Assembly: GCF_019263705.2 (NCBI RefSeq)
Contig: NZ_JADQDK010000001.1
Span: 5,146,001-5,210,000 of the forward strand
DNA length: 64,000 nucleotides
Reading direction: 5' to 3'
Source: Pseudonocardia abyssalis
GTDB lineage: Bacteria; Actinomycetota; Actinomycetes; Mycobacteriales; Pseudonocardiaceae
Shown here: piece after piece, positions 9,033-18,872 of the stretch
Position numbering within the stretch: position 1 is the first letter of the stretch
Layout of the letters: the number at the start of each line of letters is the position of its first letter
Notes under the pieces: model-generated
Told to the model about the DNA's origin: nothing
Seen by the model: the letters and a program-made list of their open reading frames with translations, nothing else
Databases searched by the model: none
Made by a program: the position numbers and the translations under genes

Positions 9033-9688
9033 CTACTGCTCGGGGCTCTCGACCAGGTCGGGAGCGGACGGGTCGACGGCCTGGTCGACGACCGTGACCA
9101 TCGCCGGCCGCAGGACGCGGTCGGCGATGCGGTAGCCGCGGCGCAGCACCGACGACACGACCGCGACCGACGGCCCGGCCACGTCGCCGCTCTCGTGCTG
9201 GACGGCCTCGTGCAGCGACGGGTCGAACAGGTCGCCGTCGGCCGCGAACGGCTCCAGGCCCTGCTTCTGCGCCACCGCGACGATCTTGTCGGCGACGGAC
9301 TTGAACGGGCCCGTGAGATCGCCGTGCGCGGCGGCCCGGTCGATGTCGTCGAGGGTCGTGAGCAGCTCGGAGACGAACTGCACCCGCGCCCCCACCAGCA
9401 CCGACTCCCGGTCGCGGTCGACGCGGCGCCGGTAGTTGGCGTACTCCGCGCTGACCCGCTGCAGGTCGGCGGTGCGCTCGGCCACCTCGGCGGTGAGTTC
9501 CTCGACCCGGGGGTCGAGGCCGGTCTCGCTCACGGGAACGTCCTCCTCTGCCGGCGTCGAGCCGGGGGTCGCGCCCCCGGCCGGGGACTCCTCCTCGGCC
9601 GGGGTGCGCACCTCACCGGTCACCGGGTCGACCCGGCGCCGGTCCCGGACCACGACCGGCTCACCCTCGGTGTTGCGGTCGTGGTCGC

Positions 9689-9692
<4 letters not shown>
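9033..9692 (-). CDS. grpE: Nucleotide exchange factor GrpE
   Basis: 219 residues from GTG 9692, overlapping the dnaK stop (GTGA). A disordered acidic N-terminus (about 1-60) precedes the long dimerisation helix ([20 protein letters not shown]) and the GrpE signature [27 protein letters not shown] and the beta domain [20 protein letters not shown]. It exchanges ADP for ATP on DnaK. It is the second gene of the HspR-controlled operon. Confidence 0.95.
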
Positions 9693-11542
<1,850 letters not shown>

Positions 11543-11608
11543 GGTGATGCCCCTCTTTCTCTGCCTTGCGTTGGTCCGGCTCAAGTCTGCCACGACCTGT
11601 CCACTCGG

Positions 11609-11629
11609 GTTGAGTGGGTCTGGCTCAAC
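11609..11629. promoter_or_regulatory. HAIR element (HspR operator) upstream of the dnaK operon
   Basis: GTTGAGT, 7 bases, GCTCAAC: a 7-7-7 perfect inverted repeat in the arms, differing from the consensus by one base per arm. An extra half-site GCTCAAG occurs at 11579-11585, between this HAIR and the dnaK ATG. Confidence 0.9.
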
Positions 11630-11709
11630 TTGCTCGAACCGTCCAACGGCGGAGGGGGCGCGCTTGTTCCGCGATCCCGGATCGCCCCGGGAGGTGTGGC
11701 CCGGCTCTC

Positions 11710-12138
11710 CTACAGGGGGGCGGCGGGGCGGGGCTCGACCCGGCCGCCCGTCGACCTGGGGAGGGGGTCGTCCACCGGGGCCAGTACGCGGTGCGCCGCC
11801 GGGTTCGTGACCGGTTCGTCCCGCGCGTCGCGGTACTCCAGCTCGCCGTCGGCGCCCAGGTCGGCGTGGTAGCCGGCGGCGGCGAGCTGCTCCTCGTCGA
11901 GGTCGGTGAGCAGCTCCCAGCGGCTCGGGACCACGCGGTAGTCCGGCCAGGGGAGGTCGCCGTAGGCGTCGTGCAGGTCGGCGAGCAGGCCGACGAACAC
12001 CTGCTGCCAGCGCAGCGGCATCGACTGCGCGAGCGAGCGCGGCACGACGAGGTGGTCCTCGGTGGCGCCGCGGGCGGGTCGGTCGAGGTAGTCCGCCACC
12101 GGGGTCGTGGAGGCCGGGGCGGGGGGTTCGGGGGGCAT
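11710..12138 (-). CDS. Conserved-looking hypothetical protein, 142 aa
   Basis: Unrecognised. It starts at ATG 12138 with CAGGAGCG just upstream. A Pro/Ala/Thr-rich first 15 residues leads into a compact acidic, Trp-rich region ([35 protein letters not shown]) and a Pro/Arg tail. No signal peptide or membrane segment. The coding pattern (third-position GC and residue composition) supports a real gene. It sits behind the dnaK promoter on the same strand and is divergent from the LuxR-type regulator. Confidence 0.6.
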   Translation of the reverse strand: MPPEPPAPASTTPVADYLDRPARGATEDHLVVPRSLAQSMPLRWQQVFVGLLADLHDAYGDLPWPDYRVVPSRWELLTDLDEEQLAAAGYHADLGADGELEYRDARDEPVTNPAAHRVLAPVDDPLPRSTGGRVEPRPAAPL

Positions 12139-12227
12139 CGTTCGCTCCTGGGGTCGTACGTCCCCCCAGCGTCCCAGCCCGCCACGACATGCGCCCGCGC
12201 CGGGGCCCGGTGCGCCATGCTGGACGG

Positions 12228-15002
12228 ATGACCGCAGGACTGCCGGGCCGCGACCGCGAGCTGGCCGCCCTGCGCGGCTGGCTCGACGGCGCGGTCGCGG
12301 GCCACGGGCGGTTGGTGCTGGTCCGGGGCGAGGCGGGCATCGGCAAGACCCGCCTCGCGCAGGAGCTCGCCCGGGACGGTGTGGCCGTCGCGTGGGGGCA
12401 CTGCGTCGACACCGAGGGTGCCCCGCCGTTCTGGCCGTGGCAGCAGGTGCTGCGCGCGCTCGGGGTGTCCGTGACCGCTCCCGCGGCCGGTCCGGACTCG
12501 CCGCAGGACCGCTTCCACGCCGTCGACGCGGTGGCCGCCGCGGTGCTGGCCGCCGCGCGGCCGCTGCTCGTGGTCGTCGACGACCTGCACTGGGCCGACG
12601 AATCGTCCGTGCTGGTGCTGCAGCGGCTCGCCGACCAGGCGCCGGGAGTGTCGTTGTTGCTGGTCGCCACGGTTCGCGACACCGGACCGGCCGCCCTCGC
12701 GGACCTGCAGCGCGCCCCGGACGCCGAGCTGGTCGAGCTGGGTGGCCTGGGCCCGGACGACGTCCGCCGGCAGCTGGACGCCCTCGGCGCCACCGGCGTC
12801 CCCGCCACCGACGTGCACGACGCCACCGGCGGCAACCCGTTCTTCGTGCGCGAGGTCGCCCGCTCGGTCCTGGACGGGACCTGGATGCCGGGCGCCGCGC
12901 CGCGGACCGTCCGCGACGCGGTCCGGGCCCGGGTCGACCGGCTGGCGCCCGAGGTCCGGCGGCTGCTGCAGGCGGGCGCCGTGCTCGGCAGGCGGTTCGC
13001 ACCCGCGGTCGTGGCCGACGTCCTCGGTGTCGCGGTGGCGGACGTCCCCGGGCCGGCCGACGCGGCCGTCGCCGCCGGGCTGCTCGCCCGTAGCGGGGCG
13101 GGCGAGCTGCGGTTCGCCCACGCACTGACCCGGGACGCCGTCCGCGCCTCGGTCCCGACCGGTGAGCTGCTGGCCCTGCACCGCGCGGCGGCCGACGCCC
13201 TGGAGGCGCACTGGGCGGGCGAGCTGGACGAGCACCTCGCCGAGCTGGCCTGGCACCGCCTCGCGCTGGCGCCCTACGGCGAGGGAGAGCGGGCCCGCCG
13301 ATGGGCGCTGCGCGCGGCCGCGGCGTCGGTGCGGCGGCTCGCCCCGGAGGAGGCGGTGCGGCTCTACCGGGCGGCGCTGGCCGTCCCCGACGCCTGGCCC
13401 GACGCCGACGGGCCGTGCCGCACCCGGCTCGACCTCGGGCGGGCCTGCGCCCTGGCCGGTGACCTGGACGGGGCGCTGGCCGCCGCCGTCGCCGCGGGGG
13501 ACCTCGCGCGGCAGGCCGGCCGGCCGGACCTGCTCGCCGAGGCCGCGCTCGTGGTGGAGCCGGTGCCGGACCCGGCGATCACCGCAGTGCTGGACCGGCT
13601 CGGCGGCGAGGCGCTGCGCGCCGTGGGCGAGCCCGGTGACCCGGCCCTGCGGGCCCGGCTGCTCGCCCGGCGCAGCCAGCTCGCCTTCTACGCGGGCGAC
13701 CACGAGTTGACGCGCGCGGCGGCGGCCGCGGCCGTCGAGCTGGCCCGCGGCACCGGCGACGACGGGGCGCTGGTCGCAGCCCTGCGCGCTCGGCACGACG
13801 CCTGCCCCGGGCCCGCCGGACGGCCGGAGCGCCTCGCGCTGGCCGCCGAGATGCTGGCGGTGACCGGTGACGCCCGGGCGGCGATGTGGGGCCGGCTGTG
13901 GCGGATCGACGCGCTCGTCGAGGACGGGGCGCTGACCGCGGCCGAGGACGAGCTGGGGGCGCTCGCCGCCGACGTGGAGCGCGTCGGCGGACCGGCTGGT
14001 CCCTGGCACCTGGACCGGGTCGCCGCGTGCGTGGCGCAGGCCCGTGGGCGCTTCGCCGAGGCGGCGGAGGCGGCGGCCCGCGGGTACGAGCGGATGCGGC
14101 GGATCGAACCGTCGTCGGCCACCGGGGTGTTCCTGGGCACGCACTGGGCCCTGGCCCGGCACGTGGGGAGCTCCGCAGACGGGCTCGCGTTCGCCCGGAC
14201 CTGGGTGGAGCCGCCGCCGCGGTTCCGGACGATGGGCCGGGTCTCGCGGGCCTACCTCCTGCTGCGCGCCGGCCACGCCGAGGAGGCCGCCGTCCAGTTC
14301 CGCCAGGCCGGGCCGCCCGAGGCGTGGTCGTGGCCGGTGTTCTTCGTCGCGCCCGGCTCGGTGCTGGCCGCGCTGGTGGCGATCGAGCTGGACCGGCGGG
14401 AGGAGCGGGACGCCGCGCTGGCCGCGCTGGAGGCGTTCCGCGGGGAGCACGTCGTCGGGAGCGGCGTGAGCTACTGCGGGCCGGCCGAGGTGACGCTCGG
14501 CATCGGGGCGCTCGCCCGGGGCCGGCTCGACGACGCCGTGGCCGATCTCGACGTCGCCGTCCGGGCGTGCGACCGGGCCGGCGTGCCCGCGTTCCTCGCC
14601 GAGTCGGGCCACCACCTGGCCCGGGCGCTGGTCGCGCGGGCCGGTCCCGGCGACCGGGACCGGGCCCGGCGCCTCGCCACCGAGAGCGACCGGCTGGTGC
14701 GGGCGCTCGGGATGGCGGCGTTCGCCGGTCCGAGCGCGGAGCTGCTGCGGCGGCTCGGCCCCGGCGACGGCGGGCTGTCCGCGCGGGAGGCCGAGGTCGC
14801 CGCGCTCGTGGCCGAGGGGCTGTCCAACCGCGGGATCGCCCAGCGGCTGGTGATCTCCGAGCGCACGGCGGGCAACCACGTCGCGCACATCCTCACCAAG
14901 CTGGGCTTCACCTCGCGCAGCCAGATCGCGGCCTGGGCCTCGCCGCGGATGAGCACCACGGTGAGTGATGCGGCTCATGTCGCGCCGCCGCTGCGCTCCT
15001 AG
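12228..15002 (+). CDS. LuxR-family transcriptional regulator with AAA/STAND ATPase domain (LAL type)
   Basis: 924 residues from ATG 12228. Layout: N-terminal AAA domain ([15 protein letters not shown], Walker [12 protein letters not shown] about 40, Walker [13 protein letters not shown] about 120), helical winged region, TPR-like repeats (about 330-840), and a C-terminal LuxR helix-turn-helix ([20 protein letters not shown] ... [18 protein letters not shown]) close to the end. Such large ATP-dependent regulators bind an unknown inducer through the repeat region and activate nearby genes. The small monooxygenase-like gene 52 bp downstream is a candidate target. The inducer cannot be told from sequence. 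Confidence 0.88.
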   Translation: MTAGLPGRDRELAALRGWLDGAVAGHGRLVLVRGEAGIGKTRLAQELARDGVAVAWGHCVDTEGAPPFWPWQQVLRALGVSVTAPAAGPDSPQDRFHAVDAVAAAVLAAARPLLVVVDDLHWADESSVLVLQRLADQAPGVSLLLVATVRDTGPAALADLQRAPDAELVELGGLGPDDVRRQLDALGATGVPATDVHDATGGNPFFVREVARSVLDGTWMPGAAPRTVRDAVRARVDRLAPEVRRLLQAGAVLGRRFAPAVVADVLGVAVADVPGPADAAVAAGLLARSGAGELRFAHALTRDAVRASVPTGELLALHRAAADALEAHWAGELDEHLAELAWHRLALAPYGEGERARRWALRAAAASVRRLAPEEAVRLYRAALAVPDAWPDADGPCRTRLDLGRACALAGDLDGALAAAVAAGDLARQAGRPDLLAEAALVVEPVPDPAITAVLDRLGGEALRAVGEPGDPALRARLLARRSQLAFYAGDHELTRAAAAAAVELARGTGDDGALVAALRARHDACPGPAGRPERLALAAEMLAVTGDARAAMWGRLWRIDALVEDGALTAAEDELGALAADVERVGGPAGPWHLDRVAACVAQARGRFAEAAEAAARGYERMRRIEPSSATGVFLGTHWALARHVGSSADGLAFARTWVEPPPRFRTMGRVSRAYLLLRAGHAEEAAVQFRQAGPPEAWSWPVFFVAPGSVLAALVAIELDRREERDAALAALEAFRGEHVVGSGVSYCGPAEVTLGIGALARGRLDDAVADLDVAVRACDRAGVPAFLAESGHHLARALVARAGPGDRDRARRLATESDRLVRALGMAAFAGPSAELLRRLGPGDGGLSAREAEVAALVAEGLSNRGIAQRLVISERTAGNHVAHILTKLGFTSRSQIAAWASPRMSTTVSDAAHVAPPLRS

Positions 15003-15054
15003 CGTCCTGCGTGACGGCCGGGTCCACCGGCCGCGGAGCAGCCAGGAGGCCGCC

Positions 15055-15339
15055 ATGTCCTACGTCACCGTCGTCGACGACTCGCCCGCCGGCTCGATCG
15101 AGAACCTCGACCGGTTGATGACCGAGATCCTGCCCGACCCGGAGGGCCTCGCCGCCCGCTACGCCGGCACGGTGGACGGCAAGCTGTGCATCGTCGCCGT
15201 CTGGGACTCCCGCGAGCACGCCGAGACGTTCATGGAGCGCGACCTCGGCCCCGGTCTGCGGCAGCTCCTGGGTGGCGCCGCCCCCACCTCCGCGCCGGGG
15301 TCGGTGGGGATCGAGATCGAGCACAGCTGGGTGCGCTGA
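15055..15339 (+). CDS. Small ABM-like (antibiotic biosynthesis monooxygenase fold) protein, 94 aa
   Basis: 94 residues, ATG 15055 preceded by CCAGGAGG. The pattern YVTVVDDSPAGS, GKLCIVAVWDSREHAETF and a C-terminal beta strand (SVGIEIEHSWVR) matches dimeric alpha-beta barrel proteins that bind small molecules or act as cofactor-free oxygenases. No catalytic residue can be assigned. It follows the LAL-type regulator on the same strand and converges with the NlpC/P60 gene with no gap. Confidence 0.6.
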   Translation: MSYVTVVDDSPAGSIENLDRLMTEILPDPEGLAARYAGTVDGKLCIVAVWDSREHAETFMERDLGPGLRQLLGGAAPTSAPGSVGIEIEHSWVR

Positions 15340-16353
15340 TCAGGCTCGGTTCGGGGCGGTTCCCGGGCGCGTGGCGAGGGGGACGAGCTCCTCGTAGTCC
15401 CACGGCACGGGCCGCACGCGGACGAACTCGCCGGTGTACGGGGCCTCGACCATCTGGTCGTCGCCGATGTACATGGCGACGTGGTGGATGGTCCGGGGGT
15501 CGTTGCGGTCGGTGGCGTAGAACAGCAGGTCACCGGGCTGCATCTCGCGGACGGGGAGATGCCCGCCCGCGTTGTACTGGTCGCGCGAGACCCGCGGCAG
15601 CGTGATCCCGGCCTCGCGGAACGCGGCGACGAGCAGCCCGGAGCAGTCCCAGCGGTCGGGCCCGTTGCCGCCCCACAGGTAGGGCGAGCCGACCTCGGCG
15701 AGGGCGAAGGAGATCGCGGTGCCGGCCACGCCGTCGGCGAGCACGGCGGTGGGCCGGCAGCCGATCGGGTCGGCCACGTCGGCGAGTCCCTGCACCAGCT
15801 CCGCGGCCAGGTTCTCCCACTTCGCGTAGGCGTTGGGGAACGCGGAGCGCTGCACGGTCTGCGCGGCGACGGTGACCGGCATCGTGTCCCAGCCCGGCAC
15901 CTCGAGCAGCCGCTCGATGAAGATCGTCGTGCTGTAGATCGGGTCGGTGACCTGGGCCGGGCTCCCCCACCCCTGCGACGGGCGCTGCTGGAACAGTCCG
16001 AGGGAGTCCCGGTCGCCGTAGTCGATGTTGCGCAGCGTCGACTCCTGCATCGCCGTGGCCAGCGCCACCAGCCAGGCCCGCGGCGGGGCGCCCATCCCCC
16101 GGGCGACGCCGATGATCGTGGCGGCGTTGGTGCGCTGCTCGTCGGACAGGGTGGCCGCCGTGGTGCCGCCCGCCCCGCCCGCGAGCGTCACGCCGCCGCG
16201 CAGCCCGGCGTCGCAGGATCCGGTCTGGGTCGTCGACCGGGCCCCGCCGCCGTTGACGGTGAACGCGATCAGGCTGACGACCAGCACCAGACCGAGTGCG
16301 GCGAACACCGCGACCGCCGGGACGAGCAGGCGCACCGGCCGCAGCAGGCGCAC
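15340..16353 (-). CDS. Membrane-anchored NlpC/P60 cell-wall hydrolase of the T4SS-like cluster (VirB1-like role)
   Basis: 337 residues. One N-terminal transmembrane anchor (LLVPAVAVFAALGLVLVV). A region about 75-190 contains MQESTLRNI and LGLFQQRPSQGWG, a lysozyme-like pattern seen in conjugation hydrolases. A C-terminal NlpC/P60 endopeptidase domain follows, with catalytic Cys in RWDCSGLL, His in HHVAMYIGD and GDLLFYA. It probably opens peptidoglycan locally for an envelope-spanning machine. GTG 16353 lies 1 bp after the preceding gene's stop; last gene of a six-gene coupled run. Confidence 0.85.
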   Translation of the reverse strand: MRLLRPVRLLVPAVAVFAALGLVLVVSLIAFTVNGGGARSTTQTGSCDAGLRGGVTLAGGAGGTTAATLSDEQRTNAATIIGVARGMGAPPRAWLVALATAMQESTLRNIDYGDRDSLGLFQQRPSQGWGSPAQVTDPIYSTTIFIERLLEVPGWDTMPVTVAAQTVQRSAFPNAYAKWENLAAELVQGLADVADPIGCRPTAVLADGVAGTAISFALAEVGSPYLWGGNGPDRWDCSGLLVAAFREAGITLPRVSRDQYNAGGHLPVREMQPGDLLFYATDRNDPRTIHHVAMYIGDDQMVEAPYTGEFVRVRPVPWDYEELVPLATRPGTAPNRA

Positions 16354-16354
16354 G

Positions 16355-16966
16355 TCAGGCCGCCCGGTCGTAGCCGGAGACCCGCCAGTCGCCCGCCTCG
16401 GTGCGCACCACGAGGACGAGCAGTGTCAGGGCGTCGGTGGGGACCTCCACGTCGACGGAGCTCGCGGCGACCCGCACCGCCCGCGCCGGCCCGGTGACGA
16501 CGGTGGCCGGCACCGCGCCCGGGTCGACGGTGGCGAGCACGCCGAGGTACTCCTCGGTGGTGAACGGGCGCAGGCCCTCGATCCACCGGTCCGCGGGGGT
16601 GCCGTCGGGTGGGCGGATCCACGCGGCCGACCAGCTCGCGGCGGCCTGCAGGGCGGCCGCGGGGGCGCTGGAGACGGGCAGCGAGGTGGGGGCGAGCTCG
16701 GAGACCGGGGGCAGCGCGGTCGGGACCGGGGTGCCCGGCGCGCGGGTCGACCGGGTGCTGCCGGGAGCGGTGGCGTTCGTGCCCGTCGTCGTGACGCCGG
16801 CGGGCGCCGGTTCGGGAGGGTTGATCGCGGTGAGCGCCGTGCTGATGCCCAGCACCACGGCGAGGGCCGCCACCCCGGAGACCGCGAGCCGGGCGGGGGA
16901 TCGCAGCGGCCACTGCCACAACGCCCGGTAGGCCGCAACGCGGCCGCGCGGGGACCTAATCGGCAC
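16355..16966 (-). CDS. Single-pass membrane protein with C-terminal globular domain, VirB8/TcpC-like position
   Basis: 203 residues from GTG 16966, overlapping the VirB6-like gene by 11 bp. A basic cytoplasmic tail (about 1-25) is followed by one transmembrane helix (RLAVSGVAALAVVLGISTAL), a Pro/Thr-rich linker, and a domain (about 105-203) with AASWSAAWIRPP, FTTEEYLGVLATVDPG and TEAGDWRVSGYDR. That is the topology and ending style of TcpC/VirB8 NTF2-like conjugation proteins. Assignment rests on topology and neighbours, not on clear sequence identity. Confidence 0.6.
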   Translation of the reverse strand: MPIRSPRGRVAAYRALWQWPLRSPARLAVSGVAALAVVLGISTALTAINPPEPAPAGVTTTGTNATAPGSTRSTRAPGTPVPTALPPVSELAPTSLPVSSAPAAALQAAASWSAAWIRPPDGTPADRWIEGLRPFTTEEYLGVLATVDPGAVPATVVTGPARAVRVAASSVDVEVPTDALTLLVLVVRTEAGDWRVSGYDRAA

Positions 16967-18872
16967 GGCCGCCGCCGGTCCGGTCGTAGACGGGGCCGGA
17001 GTAGCCGCGCGTCGGCGGGCGGTAGATGCGGTAGACGGGTACGCCGTCGACGATCTCGGCCTGCACCGGGCGGGCGGCCCCCGGGCGCATCGGCGAGGAG
17101 TCGGGCCTGCGGTAGATCGTGCGGTCGTCGACCTCTCCGGGCTCCGACCAGCGAGGTGACGCCCCCGAGCCCCCGACCCCGCCGCCACCCGACGGCAGCG
17201 CCGGGCGCCGCGCGCCGGGCACGAGCGTGGGCGTGGACGGGATCTCGATCTCGGTACGGGGCCGCCCGACTCGCTCGGCGGTGGCCCGCACGCGCATCGG
17301 CGCCTCGGCCTCGGGGCGGCTGCCGCCACCGACGGTGGCCCCGGCCGCGGCGCCGCGACGCTCGTCCCACCAGCGCGACTGGCGGTCGTCCTCCGGACCG
17401 CCGCGCATCCGCTGCCAGACCCGCGACATCGGCCCGGAACCGGCGCCCGGCACGATCCCGCCGAACTGCTCACGGGTGAGCGAGACCATCGACACCAGCC
17501 GCCGGAACGGCCGCGCGACGGCCCACAGCACCACCGTGACGACGCCGGTGACGAGCAGCGCGAGCCACAGGTCGATCCCCGAACCGGGCCGGAACAGCGA
17601 GACGACCAGCAGTGCGTGCAGCCCCGCGAGCGCGCCCACGACCAGCGTGTTGACGATCGCCGCCCCGCCGACGCGCAGCAACGCGGGCAGGATGTCGGGC
17701 TTGAGCACCGCGACGACGGCGATCGCGGGCGCGGTCATCACCATCAGGCGCAGGATCAGCATCGCGACGAGCACGAGCACCTTGGACAGCAGCTGGAACA
17801 GCGCGATGCAGATCGCCTGCACGACGGCGAGGATCCCGGCGCCGGTGCGGCTGCCCGCCTCGCCGGTGAAGTAGGGGTAGCGGTCGCCCATCTGCTCGCC
17901 GATCGCGGCGAAGTCGGCCTTCTTCTGCTCGGCGAGCTCCAGGGTGTCGCGGCCCTCGGCGATCTCGGCCTTGGTGAAGGTCTGCGCGCGCAGCAGGTCG
18001 CGGCCCAGCTCCTGGGCCTGCGGCACGTCGGGTGCGCCGAACTCGCCGCGCAGCCAGTTCTGGTAGATCACGTTGTCGACCAGCACGGTCGGCAGCGTGT
18101 CGCGGTTGCCCAGCCCGACCTGGTCGAGGAACCCCTCCTGCATCGACGTGACGCCGTCGAGCAGCAGACCGTCGGCGGCCTTGGCCCAGTCGATCGGGGT
18201 GAGGTACGCCGCCGACCCGATGACGAGCGCCGCCACCGCGAACGCCCCGCGCCGGGCCTGCTGCGCGAGGTCGCCGCGCAGGGCGAGCATCAGCAGGATC
18301 ACGGCGAGCACCGCGAGGACGGGCCCGATGAACGTGGAGAACACCGCGTCGTACATCGCGGTGGTGCCCGTCGTGATGAGGTCGTCGAGGGGGGAGAGCA
18401 GCTCCCCGCCGTCGGCGATCAGGTAGTGCGACCAGTTGACGCCGCCGACGGTGAACTTGGCGACGTTGAACGCCTGGTTGCCGAGCCACGTGTCGGTGGT
18501 GCTGGCCGGGTTGAACACCGCGGAGCCCGCACAGCCGAGGTCGTAGTTGTGCCAGAGCAGCCCGGCGTAGCCGACCTCGTCGTAGACGCTGCCCGGCTCG
18601 CCGACGCCGTAGACCGGGGGGTCGAGCGAGCCGACGAGCCCGGTGCCGGGCCGGTCGGGCTCGGGCGACTCCTTGCAGTCGAACGGCTGCGCCATCGCCG
18701 GCGTGCCGATCAGCACCGAACCACCGACGAGTGCGGTGACCACCAGCAGGGCCGCGCGACGCGACCGCGGCCGGTCGGGCCGCTCGCGTCTGCGCCGTCG
18801 ATGGGCCGCGACCAGCAGGGCGGCCAGGATCACCAACCCCACCGGCAGCACGCCTGCCGGTGCCCCCATCAC
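16956..18872 (-). CDS. Polytopic membrane protein, VirB6/TrbL-like
   Basis: 638 residues. GTG 18872 overlaps the VirB4 stop (GTGA). An N-terminal hydrophobic segment, then a signal-like segment (ALLVVTALVGGSVLIGTPAMA), an extracytoplasmic region with Cys pairs, and five to six hydrophobic helices (about 165-450, e.g. GPVLAVLAVILLMLALRG, LVLVAMLILRLMVMTAPAI, LWLALLVTGVVTVVLWAV). A long disordered cytoplasmic tail (about 470-638) with Arg/Gly/Pro and RxYRRP-like motifs follows. This layout is that of channel-forming VirB6/TrbL subunits in actinobacterial conjugation clusters. Secretion channel role inferred from layout. Confidence 0.7.
   Translation of the reverse strand: MMGAPAGVLPVGLVILAALLVAAHRRRRRERPDRPRSRRAALLVVTALVGGSVLIGTPAMAQPFDCKESPEPDRPGTGLVGSLDPPVYGVGEPGSVYDEVGYAGLLWHNYDLGCAGSAVFNPASTTDTWLGNQAFNVAKFTVGGVNWSHYLIADGGELLSPLDDLITTGTTAMYDAVFSTFIGPVLAVLAVILLMLALRGDLAQQARRGAFAVAALVIGSAAYLTPIDWAKAADGLLLDGVTSMQEGFLDQVGLGNRDTLPTVLVDNVIYQNWLRGEFGAPDVPQAQELGRDLLRAQTFTKAEIAEGRDTLELAEQKKADFAAIGEQMGDRYPYFTGEAGSRTGAGILAVVQAICIALFQLLSKVLVLVAMLILRLMVMTAPAIAVVAVLKPDILPALLRVGGAAIVNTLVVGALAGLHALLVVSLFRPGSGIDLWLALLVTGVVTVVLWAVARPFRRLVSMVSLTREQFGGIVPGAGSGPMSRVWQRMRGGPEDDRQSRWWDERRGAAAGATVGGGSRPEAEAPMRVRATAERVGRPRTEIEIPSTPTLVPGARRPALPSGGGGVGGSGASPRWSEPGEVDDRTIYRRPDSSPMRPGAARPVQAEIVDGVPVYRIYRPPTRGYSGPVYDRTGGGRAD

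Noticed and set aside
11543..12835. Upstream extension of the dnaK frame by over 400 residues
   Set aside because: [16 protein letters not shown] is the conserved DnaK start with a ribosome-binding site; the extension crosses the HAIR and other genes.
13886..14968. Extra plus-strand gene inside the LuxR-type regulator
   Set aside because: Arg/Gly-rich frame-shifted shadow of the regulator without start signal or domain.
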